This document shows, one piece after another, positions 24,068 to 32,016 of a stretch of DNA of 64,000 nt (its first letter is position 1; each line of letters starts with the position of its first letter). This DNA is from Alistipes sp. (lineage in GTDB: Bacteria > Bacteroidota > Bacteroidia > Bacteroidales > Rikenellaceae): positions 62,001 to 126,000 of the forward strand of contig JAHHQM010000001.1 in the NCBI GenBank assembly GCA_020026395.1, read 5' to 3'. Below the pieces are notes generated by a model that was given only the letters and a program-made list of their open reading frames with translations, ran no database searches and was not told the origin of the DNA. The translations under genes and the position numbers were made by a program.

Positions 24068-25147
24068 CTATTTCTTCAGCACGTGGGCGTTGATCTCTTC
24101 GACCAGATGTCCCATTTCGGGGTAGACCCTTAAGTCCACTCCGTTTTCGCGCAGACGGCTCGCTCCGTGGCATTTGACGAAACAGCCCGGTTCGTAGAGC
24201 GCAAAGGCTACGTGGCGGAATCCGTGGCGCAGGATCAGATCCGTGCAACTTTCGGGTTCGCTGGCGCGTTTCGAGCAGGGTTCCATCGACGAATAGATGG
24301 ATGCCCCCGCGAGCGATGCCCCCGCGGCGAGTGCCTTGGCGATGGCCTCCTGCTCGGCGTGGTGCGTGGCGGAAGTTTCGTGGGTGTAACCCGTGAATTT
24401 CTGCCCGTCGGCCGTAACGATGACCGCACCTACGCGGTAACACGTGGCGCAGGGGACGCAATTGCGGCTGACGGCGATGGCCTCCTCGAGCAGTGCCTTA
24501 TCCTCCTCGGTGGTGTCGGGGTGGAAGGTGTAGGTGGCGACGTTCATGCCCCCGAGGTTTTCCTTGTGGCAGGGGATGCCGTCGGGAATCTCGAATCCGA
24601 AATGGGCACGACCGCGCGTTTCGATCTTCAGACGCGGGTTGATCGCCACGCGCAGCGTATCGACCATGCCCTCCTCCAAGAACATACGCAGGGTTTGCGG
24701 GCCTCCCTCGACCAGCAGGTGACGGATGCCGCAACGCTCCAGCTGATCGACGATCATGTGGGCGGTGATGCGCTCGTCGTGGACGAACAGGTAGGCCTTC
24801 CCCTCCAATTCGGGCAGGGCACGGCGCGAAAAGATATAGCGGTCGGCATCACCTTCGGTGAAGAAACGCATCGCGGGCGAAAGATTGCCCGAACGGGTGA
24901 TGCAGATCTTGGCGATGTCGGGTTTGAGGCCTGCATGGCGGCGGCGTTCGCGGGTCGGTTCGTCCCGAAGCAGCAACGACGGGTTGTCGCGGCGCAGGGT
25001 TTCGGCACCGACCATGATGGCATCGCAACGGGTGCGCAAATCGTAAACTTTTGACCAGTCCTCCGGAGTGGAGATGATCAGTCGTTCGGAAGAGGTATCG
25101 TCCATGAATCCGTCGGATGTCATGGCCAGAGAGAGTGTTATTCGCAT
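24068..25147 (-). CDS. RibD-like reductase-deaminase fusion, domains in swapped order
   Basis: 359 residues. Residues 1-215 form a RibD_C/DHFR-like reductase (MRITLSLAMTSDGFMDD, CDAIMVGAETLRRDNPSL, HLLVEGGPQTLRMFLEEGMV). Residues about 225-359 form a cytidine/deoxycytidylate-type deaminase: the zinc ligand and catalytic Glu are in ATHHAEQEAI, the Cys ligands in MEPCSKRASEPESC (CX9C spacing, close to RibD). Canonical RibD has the deaminase first. The enzyme could act in riboflavin or another pyrimidine/pteridine-like pathway; no rib genes are nearby. The start at 25147 lies inside the end of the upstream metallophosphoesterase gene (10-base overlap), so the two are translationally coupled. The longer frame from 25267 runs antisense-like through the neighbour and is rejected. 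Confidence 0.85.
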   Translation of the reverse strand: MRITLSLAMTSDGFMDDTSSERLIISTPEDWSKVYDLRTRCDAIMVGAETLRRDNPSLLLRDEPTRERRRHAGLKPDIAKICITRSGNLSPAMRFFTEGDADRYIFSRRALPELEGKAYLFVHDERITAHMIVDQLERCGIRHLLVEGGPQTLRMFLEEGMVDTLRVAINPRLKIETRGRAHFGFEIPDGIPCHKENLGGMNVATYTFHPDTTEEDKALLEEAIAVSRNCVPCATCYRVGAVIVTADGQKFTGYTHETSATHHAEQEAIAKALAAGASLAGASIYSSMEPCSKRASEPESCTDLILRHGFRHVAFALYEPGCFVKCHGASRLRENGVDLRVYPEMGHLVEEINAHVLKK

Positions 25148-26304
25148 TTTCTGAGCGTTATTAGGGTTACTTCGGGATAGGCTCCCAGACGTACCGGATA
25201 ACCTACATATCCCGTGCCGTCGGAGATGTAGAGCATCTTGCCGTCCCGGTCGTAGCGGCCGCTCCAACGGGGATACAGGATCCGTGCGGGGGATATTTTC
25301 ATGCCGAAGAGATTGATTTTACATTGCATGGAATGAACGTGGCCGGCAAGGGTCAGATCGCCGAATCCCTTCTCGAGGATCTGATCCCACCATTGCGGGA
25401 TGTGGACGGCCGTGATGTTGAACAGCGAGTCGGGGATCGCGCGGTATACCTCGTCCAGATGGTGGGCGGGAAGGTCGCGGTCGTGACGCTCCTTGCGCTG
25501 CTCGACATCGAACGATGCGCCCGAAAGGGTGATCCGTTCGCCACCGCGCTCCAAAAGGATGCTTTCGTTGTCCAATACGCGCCAACCCATCTCTTCCTGA
25601 AGGGCGATCAGACGGCGGGTGTTCTCGGCGCGGGGCAGAGCCACCGTATCCTTAATATAAGCGCCCACATCGTGATTGCCCAGGACGGCATATACGCCCA
25701 TCGGGGCGTGGATGCGACCGAGGATCGCACGGCGTGCGGCATTGAGTTCCGTGTAGCGGATCGTCACCAGATCGCCCGTGCAGATCACAAGGTCGGGGCG
25801 AAGGGCGTTTACCTGATCGACGATTCTTTTCAGCTCCGCCTCGGGGCGTGCCAACGTGCCGATGTGCTGGTCGGTGAGCTGCACGATGCGAAGACCGTCA
25901 AATGCGGCGGGAAGACGCGTAGAACGGTATTCCTCCTCACCCAAGCGGATTGTCGTGCGTCCGAGGGTGGCGCCCCATGCGAAAAGCACACAGACGCCGA
26001 GTGCGAGCACCGCACCGATACGCGGGTGGTGCAGGTAGCGCAGCGCGAAGAACACCATGCGCGGGGCGACGGTCATCAGCCAGATCCAGTTCGTCCACAT
26101 CAGGGCGTAGCAGAACGGTTCGGTGTTGTCGGGAAGGATGCGTCCGAGGATCATCATCGTGGGCAGCAGCAGATCGTCCGCCCAGAGGAGCGCTTTCAAA
26201 ACGCTGTATTTTCGGTCGTGGTGTTTCCGTTTGAGCTCTTCGAGGAGCTTACGGTCGGCCAGAATCACGAGCGCGGATACCAAAAGGACTGCAAGGGTAA
26301 TCAT
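25138..26304 (-). CDS. Membrane-anchored metallophosphoesterase
   Basis: 388 residues. Hydrophobic segments occur at 1-17, about 43-60, 68-90 and 95-115. The catalytic calcineurin-like domain follows with all signature blocks: RIVQLTDQHIG, DLVICTGDLV, VLGNHDVG, ITAVHIPQWW and LAGHVHSMQC, which bind two metals. Topology suggests the catalytic domain faces the periplasm, as in YkuE/YaeI-type enzymes that act on lipid or nucleotide phosphates; the substrate is not determined here. It is first gene of a unit with the reductase-deaminase (overlapping 10 bases) and the low-GC orphan. TATCTTTG lies 38 bases upstream. Confidence 0.92.
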   Translation of the reverse strand: MITLAVLLVSALVILADRKLLEELKRKHHDRKYSVLKALLWADDLLLPTMMILGRILPDNTEPFCYALMWTNWIWLMTVAPRMVFFALRYLHHPRIGAVLALGVCVLFAWGATLGRTTIRLGEEEYRSTRLPAAFDGLRIVQLTDQHIGTLARPEAELKRIVDQVNALRPDLVICTGDLVTIRYTELNAARRAILGRIHAPMGVYAVLGNHDVGAYIKDTVALPRAENTRRLIALQEEMGWRVLDNESILLERGGERITLSGASFDVEQRKERHDRDLPAHHLDEVYRAIPDSLFNITAVHIPQWWDQILEKGFGDLTLAGHVHSMQCKINLFGMKISPARILYPRWSGRYDRDGKMLYISDGTGYVGYPVRLGAYPEVTLITLRKCE

Positions 26305-26341
26305 CGGAAGTATAATTTATAAAAAAACATTTTCCCAAACA

Positions 26342-26349
26342 CAAAGATA
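26342..26349 (-). promoter_or_regulatory. -7 box for the metallophosphoesterase operon
   Basis: The reverse strand reads TATCTTTG, 38 bases upstream of the start at 26304. Confidence 0.65.
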
Positions 26350-26486
26350 TAAAAAAACAGGTAAAGAGAACCCCGCAAAAGTGCGTTTTGTGCGATTTTC
26401 GGGCGGGTTGTTGTGTAAATCAAATGAAAATATTAACTTGCAAGGATTTTTGAAACAAAACTGAAAACAACTACAAAAACCTTAAT

Positions 26487-27710
26487 ATGAAAAAAATCTA
26501 CTTATTGGTGGCTGCACTTTTCATGGCCACGACCCTTTCGGCACATAGCATCGAGCCCAAAGACCAGGCAACGGCAGACGCCGAGCAGCGCGAGAAAAAC
26601 GTGTTGTACAAATCGCGCAACAATAAATTTACGCTCAAGGCGGGCGGTCATGCCGATCTGCGTGTGGCTTACGACTTCAAGGGTGTGGTCAATCACCTCG
26701 ATTTCGCCACGTCGGAGATTCCCGTTCTGGGTGGCGAAAGTCAGAAGCTGAGAATGGACGCCACGACCTCTTATTTCTGGTTGAACGGTGAGCTGGACGG
26801 CGGTAAGCTGGGCCCCGTGAAGATGGTGGTCGATCTGGACTTCCGTGCCGGTAGCGAGTTGAGCTACACGCCCCGTATCCGTTGCGCCTACATCAACTTC
26901 AAGGGTCTGACCCTGGGTCGTAACGTATCGACCTTCTGCGACTTGGCAGCAGCGCCGATGACCATCGACTTCGAGCAGCCGAACTCCTACACGTTCCACT
27001 TTGCCACGATGATCCGCTACAACCATTCGTTCTTGAACGATAAGCTGGATCTGTGCATCGCCGCCGAGCTTCCTTCGCTCAATATGACGCCGAGCCCCTA
27101 CTTCGAGAGCATCTCGCAGCGCGTGCCCGACTTCCCGTTCTATGCCCAGTATAATTTCGGCAGCCGTTTCAAGAGCCACGTGCGTCTGATCGGTGTGTTG
27201 CGCGACCTCTACATCCGCAACACCCGCACGGGCAACAACACCTCGATGTTCGGTTGGGGTGTCGGCACGAGCGGTCACATCCAGTTCTGCAAACCCTTCG
27301 AATTGTTCTTCAACGGTCAGATGGGTCAGGGTATCACGGCCTATATGTTGGATCTTTGCGGACAAAATATGGATTTTGTACCCGATCCCGAGAATCCCAC
27401 GAGCCTTGAGGCACGAAAAATGTGGGGATGGCAGATCGGTGCTCATTTCAACATCACGGACAACTTCTACCTTTCGACCGGTTATTCGGAAGTGGGTGCC
27501 GACAACAACATGGAGAAAGATCTGGGTGTAGACGATTACGTCATCGGCAACAACTACCGCAAGGGTCGTTATATGTTCGGCAGTGCCTTCTGGCAGTTCA
27601 CCGAGCGTTGTCAGCTGGCTTTGGAGTACCTGCACGGTTCGCGCGAGAATATGGACGGCATGAAAAACGAGGCCAACCGTATTCAGGCTCGTATCCGCTT
27701 CAAGTTCTAA
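26487..27710 (+). CDS. Porin-like outer membrane beta-barrel protein
   Basis: 407 residues with a signal peptide (MKKIYLLVAALFMATTLSAHS). The mature protein alternates polar and hydrophobic residues in strand-length blocks (FTLKAGGHADLRVAYDFKG, AYINFKGLTLGRNVSTF, RYMFGSAFWQFTERCQL) and ends in RIRFKF, the terminal-Phe signature recognised by BamA. It resembles the DcaP/porin group seen in Bacteroidetes. It probably lets small solutes cross the outer membrane; specificity is unknown. There is no exact TAnnTTTG upstream: the AT-rich leader holds TTAACTTG near 26430. The DUF4491 gene follows after 42 bases. Confidence 0.82.
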   Translation: MKKIYLLVAALFMATTLSAHSIEPKDQATADAEQREKNVLYKSRNNKFTLKAGGHADLRVAYDFKGVVNHLDFATSEIPVLGGESQKLRMDATTSYFWLNGELDGGKLGPVKMVVDLDFRAGSELSYTPRIRCAYINFKGLTLGRNVSTFCDLAAAPMTIDFEQPNSYTFHFATMIRYNHSFLNDKLDLCIAAELPSLNMTPSPYFESISQRVPDFPFYAQYNFGSRFKSHVRLIGVLRDLYIRNTRTGNNTSMFGWGVGTSGHIQFCKPFELFFNGQMGQGITAYMLDLCGQNMDFVPDPENPTSLEARKMWGWQIGAHFNITDNFYLSTGYSEVGADNNMEKDLGVDDYVIGNNYRKGRYMFGSAFWQFTERCQLALEYLHGSRENMDGMKNEANRIQARIRFKF

Positions 27711-27752
27711 TCGAAACACCCGCATAGAGGCACTGATTTCGACCAATAAAAA

Positions 27753-28064
27753 ATGTATATGGAATTTTTGGAACAACACAATCTGTTAGGTCTGGTGATC
27801 GGGGTGGCAACATTCCTGATCATCGGACTTTTTCACCCGCTGGTCATCAAGGGCGAATATTATTTCGGCGTCAAATGCTGGTGGGTGTTCCTGTTGATGG
27901 GAATCGGCGCAACGGTGCTTTCGGTGATGCTCGAAAGCCTCTTCTGGTCCACATTGGCTGCCGTGTGGGGTGCATCGTCCTTCTGGTCGATCGGCGAGCT
28001 GTTCGAACAGCGCACCCGCGTGAGAAAGGGATGGTTTCCCGAAAATCCGAATAGGAAAAAGTAA
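27753..28064 (+). CDS. DUF4491 family membrane protein
   Basis: A 103-residue small membrane protein with two or three helices (NLLGLVIGVATFLIIGLFHP, VFLLMGIGATVLSVML, LFWSTLAAVWGASSFWSI) and a basic tail (RTRVRKGWFPENPNRKK). The segments GLFHPLVIKGEYYFG and WWVFLLMGI are characteristic of DUF4491. Function is unknown. A second in-frame ATG two codons in (27759) is possible. It follows the porin gene closely and may be co-transcribed. Confidence 0.85.
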   Translation: MYMEFLEQHNLLGLVIGVATFLIIGLFHPLVIKGEYYFGVKCWWVFLLMGIGATVLSVMLESLFWSTLAAVWGASSFWSIGELFEQRTRVRKGWFPENPNRKK

Positions 28065-28113
28065 AACTATAAGCTCGGCTTATACATTGGTTGGGAAAAC
28101 CGATCGAAAATGC

Positions 28114-28144
28114 TTGCACACCGCGTTTTCGTGCCGTATCTTTG
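28114..28144 (+). promoter_or_regulatory. Promoter of rubrerythrin
   Basis: TTG (28114-28116), 20-base spacer, TATCTTTG (28137-28144), 43 bases before the ATG at 28188. Confidence 0.78.
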
Positions 28145-28187
28145 CATCAGGAAAATAAAACAACACACACATTAAATACTGAACATT

Positions 28188-28766
28188 ATGGAAAAGAGCA
28201 TTAAAGGAACCAAGACCGAGAAAAATCTGATGAATTCGTTTGCAGGAGAGAGCCAGGCTCGTATGCGTTACACCTATTTTGCCAGCAAGGCCAAGAAGGA
28301 GGGTTACGAGCAGATCGCGGCAATCTTCCTTGAGACCGCCGAGCAGGAGAAGGAACACGCAAAACGCATGTTCAAGTATTTGGAAGGCGGCATGGTTGAG
28401 ATTACCGCATCGTTCCCCGCAGGCGTGATCGGTTCGACGCAGGACAACCTGCTGGCAGCCGCACAGGGCGAGAACGAGGAGTGGACGGATCTTTACCCCC
28501 AGTTTGCCCGCGAGGCCATGGAGGAGGGTTTCCCCGAAATCGCAGCGATGTACAAGATGATCGCCGTGGCCGAGGCCGAGCACGAGCGTCGCTACCTGAA
28601 GCTTCTGGGTCGCATCACCGACGGAACGTGCTTCAAGCGCGATGGTAAGATCTGGTGGCAGTGCCGCAACTGCGGTTACGTTTGCGAGGCTTCGGAGGCA
28701 CCGAAAATCTGCCCCGCCTGCAAGCACCCCCAGGCCTATTTCGAGCCCCGTCGCGAGAATTATTAA
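28188..28766 (+). CDS. rbr: Rubrerythrin
   Basis: A 192-residue non-haem di-iron peroxidase that detoxifies H2O2 in anaerobes. The N-terminal ferritin-like four-helix domain carries the iron-binding Glu/His ligands (NSFAGESQARMRY, ETAEQEKEHAKRM, IAVAEAEHERRYL). The C-terminal rubredoxin-like domain binds one Fe through CRNCGYVCE and CPACKHPQAYF. Both halves are complete and the length is typical. It is a single gene with its own full promoter and a perfect terminator hairpin. The regulator of this oxidative-stress gene is not evident from the sequence. Confidence 0.97.
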   Translation: MEKSIKGTKTEKNLMNSFAGESQARMRYTYFASKAKKEGYEQIAAIFLETAEQEKEHAKRMFKYLEGGMVEITASFPAGVIGSTQDNLLAAAQGENEEWTDLYPQFAREAMEEGFPEIAAMYKMIAVAEAEHERRYLKLLGRITDGTCFKRDGKIWWQCRNCGYVCEASEAPKICPACKHPQAYFEPRRENY

Positions 28767-28794
28767 TCCTTTGACTCGGGATTTCATATCAGAG

Positions 28795-28820
28795 GAGGAG
28801 AACCACCACAGGTTCTCCTC
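28795..28820 (+). terminator. Intrinsic terminator of rubrerythrin
   Basis: GAGGAGAACC (28795-28804) pairs with GGTTCTCCTC (28811-28820), followed by seven T. Confidence 0.88.
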
Positions 28821-28862
28821 TTTTTTTGATTTTGCGCGTGACGGAATCTCCGAAAAAAATCG

Positions 28863-28870
28863 TACCTTTG
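28863..28870 (+). promoter_or_regulatory. -7 box for ettA (and probably hisS, ctp)
   Basis: TACCTTTG, giving a leader of about 100 bases to the ATG at 28972. The leader holds a small hairpin CGGGG-TTGT-CCCCG (28911-28924). Confidence 0.65.
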
Positions 28871-28971
28871 CAATCTAATGGGGATTTTGTATTCCGCCCT
28901 TGAAAATCAGCGGGGTTGTCCCCGTCCTACAAAGTGCAAAACAAGTAATAAAATTATAAAACGCAATTTTT

Positions 28972-30645
28972 ATGGCAGACGAAAAAATCATCTTCTCGAT
29001 GGTGGGCGTTTCCAAGACGTTCCAAAATCAAAAAAAGGTGCTGAATAACATCTACCTTTCCTTCTTCTATGGTGCAAAGATCGGTATCATCGGTTTGAAC
29101 GGTTCGGGTAAATCGACCCTGATGAAGATCATCGCGGGTATCGACAAGAACTATCAGGGCGAAGTGGTATTCTCGCCGGGTTATTCGGTCGGATACCTCG
29201 AGCAGGAACCCAAACTCGACGATTCGAAGACCGTGCGCGAAGTGGTCGAGGAGGGATGTGCCCATACGGTTGCACTGCTCAAGGAGTACGAAGAGATCAA
29301 CATGAAACTCTGCGAGCCGATGTCCGACGACGAGATGGCCAAGATGATCGAGCGTCAGGGTGAACTCTATGAGCAGATCGACCATGTGAACGGCTGGGAA
29401 CTGGACAGCGTGCTGGATCGCGCCATGGACGCCCTGCGTTGTCCCGATGCCGACCAGAGCGTGAAACACCTCTCGGGAGGTGAGCGCCGCCGTGTGGCTT
29501 TGTGCCGTCTGCTGTTGCAGCAGCCCGACGTGCTGTTGCTGGATGAGCCGACCAACCACCTCGACGCCGAGTCGATCGACTGGTTGGAGCAGCACCTGCG
29601 TCAGTATAAGGGTACGGTCATCGCCGTGACGCACGACCGTTACTTCCTGGACAACGTGGCAGGCTGGATTTTGGAGCTTGACCGCGGTGAGGGTATTCCC
29701 TGGAAGGGTAACTACTCGGGCTGGTTGGAGCAGAAGACCGCCCGCATGGCCATGGAGGAGAAGCAGGAGTCGAAACGCCGCAAGACCCTCGAACGCGAGT
29801 TGGAGTGGGTGCGCATGGCTCCGTCGGGTCGTCACGCCAAGTCGAAGGCTCGTTTGTCGGCCTACGACAAGATGATGAACGAAGACGCCAAGCAGAAGGA
29901 GGAGAAGCTCGAGATCTTCATCCCGAACGGCCCCCGTTTGGGCGATGTGGTGATCGAGGCACACGATGTGAAGAAGGCTTTCGGTGACCGCGTGCTGTAC
30001 GAACACCTGGACTTCACGTTGCCGCCCGCCGGTATCGTGGGTGTCATCGGTGCCAACGGTACGGGTAAGACGACCCTGTTCCGTATGATCATGGGTCTGG
30101 AGCAGCCGACCGAAGGTTCGTTCCGTGTGGGTCCGACCGTCAAGTTGGCCTATGTCGATCAGCAGCACAAGTCGATCGACCCCGAGAAGACCGTTTATGA
30201 GGTGATTTCGGGCGGTACGGAGCTGATGATGCTGGGTAAGCGTCAGGTCAATGCCCGCGCTTATGTCGCCCGTTTCAACTTTACGGGTGCCGATCAGGAG
30301 AAGAAGTGCGGCGTGTTGTCGGGTGGTGAGCGTAACCGCCTGCACCTGGCTCTGGCTTTGAAGGAGGAGGGTAACGTCCTTCTGCTCGATGAGCCGACCA
30401 ACGACATCGACGTCAATACGTTGCGTGCATTGGAGGAGGGTCTGGAGAACTTCGCAGGTTGTGCCGTGGTCATCTCGCACGACCGTTGGTTCCTGGATCG
30501 TATCGCCACCCATATTCTCTCGTTCGAGGGCGATTCGAAGGTGGTCTTCTACGAGGGATCTTATAGCGAGTATGAGGAGTGGAAGCGTGCTCAGGGTGGT
30601 GACACCCAACCCCACCGCGTGAAATACAAGAAATTAATGGAGTAA
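28972..30645 (+). CDS. ettA: Energy-dependent translational throttle protein EttA (ABC-F)
   Basis: A 557-residue cytoplasmic ABC-F ATPase with two nucleotide-binding domains and no membrane domain. In known EttA it binds the ribosomal E site and gates translation by ATP/ADP ratio. NBD1 has Walker A GLNGSGKSTLMK, signature HLSGGERRRVA and Walker B LLLDEPTNHLD. NBD2 has GANGTGKTTLFR, LSGGERNRLHLAL and LLLDEPTNDID. The EttA-type arm insertion after NBD1 Walker A and the inter-domain linker are present, and length matches the family (E. coli 555). The hisS gene begins 12 bases downstream, with ctp after it, so these likely form one transcript. Confidence 0.95.
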   Translation: MADEKIIFSMVGVSKTFQNQKKVLNNIYLSFFYGAKIGIIGLNGSGKSTLMKIIAGIDKNYQGEVVFSPGYSVGYLEQEPKLDDSKTVREVVEEGCAHTVALLKEYEEINMKLCEPMSDDEMAKMIERQGELYEQIDHVNGWELDSVLDRAMDALRCPDADQSVKHLSGGERRRVALCRLLLQQPDVLLLDEPTNHLDAESIDWLEQHLRQYKGTVIAVTHDRYFLDNVAGWILELDRGEGIPWKGNYSGWLEQKTARMAMEEKQESKRRKTLERELEWVRMAPSGRHAKSKARLSAYDKMMNEDAKQKEEKLEIFIPNGPRLGDVVIEAHDVKKAFGDRVLYEHLDFTLPPAGIVGVIGANGTGKTTLFRMIMGLEQPTEGSFRVGPTVKLAYVDQQHKSIDPEKTVYEVISGGTELMMLGKRQVNARAYVARFNFTGADQEKKCGVLSGGERNRLHLALALKEEGNVLLLDEPTNDIDVNTLRALEEGLENFAGCAVVISHDRWFLDRIATHILSFEGDSKVVFYEGSYSEYEEWKRAQGGDTQPHRVKYKKLME

Positions 30646-30657
30646 AATTTTAAAGAC

Positions 30658-32007
30658 ATGGCTCAAAAACCTTCTATTCCGAAAGGTACGCGCGACTTCT
30701 CGCCCCACGAGATGATGCGCCGCCAATATATTTTCGATACCATCCGCCGCGTGTTCCGCACCTACGGTTTTGCACCGCTGGAGACGCCGTCGATGGAGAA
30801 CCTCTCGACGCTGTTGGGCAAGTACGGCGACGAGGGCGACAAACTGCTCTTCAAGATCCTCAATTCGGGCGACTACGCCGCAAAGCTCTCGTCGGACGAG
30901 CTGACGCAGGCTTCGAAGATCTGCGAGAAGGGTTTGCGTTACGATCTGACCGTGCCTTTCGCACGTTATGTTGTACAGCACAATAACGAACTGACTTTCC
31001 CCTTCAAGCGTTATCAGATCCAGCCCGTATGGCGTGCCGATCGTCCGCAGAAGGGTCGTTACCGCGAGTTTTATCAGTGTGACGTCGATGTGATCGGTAC
31101 CCATTCGCTGTTGTGCGAGGTGGAGCTGGTCGAGATCGTCGAGCAGGTGTTCAAGGCACTCGGCATCCGCGTGCAGCTCAAGATGAACAACCGCAAGATC
31201 CTCTTCGGTATTGCCGAGGCCATCGGTCACGCCGACAAGATGATGGATATCACGGTGGCCATCGACAAGTTGGATAAGATCGGTCTGGAGAACGTCAAGA
31301 ACGAACTCATGGAGCGCGGTCTGGACGCCGAGGCCATCGCCAAATTGCAGCCCATCCTCGAGATGAGCGGTACGAACGCCGAGAAACTCGACCTCTTGGA
31401 GGGCATCCTCTCCGAGTCGGAGACGGGTTTGAAGGGCGTCGGCGAGATGCGCACGATCTTCGGCCATATTGCCGAGGCGGGCATCGATCTGGATGTCCAG
31501 CTGGATTTGTCGCTGGCTCGCGGTCTGAATTACTATACGGGTGCCATCTTCGAGGTGAAGGCCCTGGATTTCGAGATCGGTTCGATCTCGGGTGGCGGTC
31601 GTTACGACGATTTGACGGGTATCTTCGGCCTGAAGGGACTTTCGGGCGTGGGTATTTCGTTCGGTGCCGACCGTATCTACGATGTGATGGTCGGTTTGGA
31701 TCTGTTCCCCGAGGAGGTTAATTTCTCGACCCGCGTGTTGTTCATTAATCTGGGCGAGAAGGAGCAGGCCGCATCGCTGAAGTTGCTGCGTGCACTTCGT
31801 TCGGAGCATATCCCCTCGGAGATCTATCCCGAGCAGGCCAAGATGAAAAAACAGATGGAATATGCCAACCGCCGCGATGTGCCTTATGTGGTGATCATCG
31901 GTTCGCAGGAACTCGAAGAGAACGTCGCTACGGTCAAGGATATGCGTTCGGGTGAACAGCAGAAGGTCGCTTTTGCCGATTTCAAGGCTTATTTCACCGA
32001 TAAATAA
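30658..32007 (+). CDS. hisS: Histidine-tRNA ligase
   Basis: A 449-residue class II aminoacyl-tRNA synthetase that charges tRNA-His. Motif 1 region is near PKGTRDFSPHEMMRRQYIF. Motif 2 is seen as VWRADRPQKGRYREFYQCD. The His-specific loop is GLNYYTGAIFEV, followed by motif 3 around SGVGISFGADRIYDVM. The anticodon-binding domain covers about 355-449. It is complete and of normal length. It starts 12 bases after ettA and ends 9 bases before the S41 protease, consistent with an operon. Confidence 0.97.
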   Translation: MAQKPSIPKGTRDFSPHEMMRRQYIFDTIRRVFRTYGFAPLETPSMENLSTLLGKYGDEGDKLLFKILNSGDYAAKLSSDELTQASKICEKGLRYDLTVPFARYVVQHNNELTFPFKRYQIQPVWRADRPQKGRYREFYQCDVDVIGTHSLLCEVELVEIVEQVFKALGIRVQLKMNNRKILFGIAEAIGHADKMMDITVAIDKLDKIGLENVKNELMERGLDAEAIAKLQPILEMSGTNAEKLDLLEGILSESETGLKGVGEMRTIFGHIAEAGIDLDVQLDLSLARGLNYYTGAIFEVKALDFEIGSISGGGRYDDLTGIFGLKGLSGVGISFGADRIYDVMVGLDLFPEEVNFSTRVLFINLGEKEQAASLKLLRALRSEHIPSEIYPEQAKMKKQMEYANRRDVPYVVIIGSQELEENVATVKDMRSGEQQKVAFADFKAYFTDK

Positions 32008-32016
32008 ACGGGAACG

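Noticed and set aside
28863..28971. Riboswitch or structured leader in front of ettA
   Set aside because: Only one short hairpin (CGGGG/CCCCG) is visible and it matches no riboswitch architecture I know; no terminator-like alternative structure is seen.
28954..30615. A 553-codon minus-strand frame opposite ettA
   Set aside because: Shadow frame; the plus strand has both ABC cassettes.
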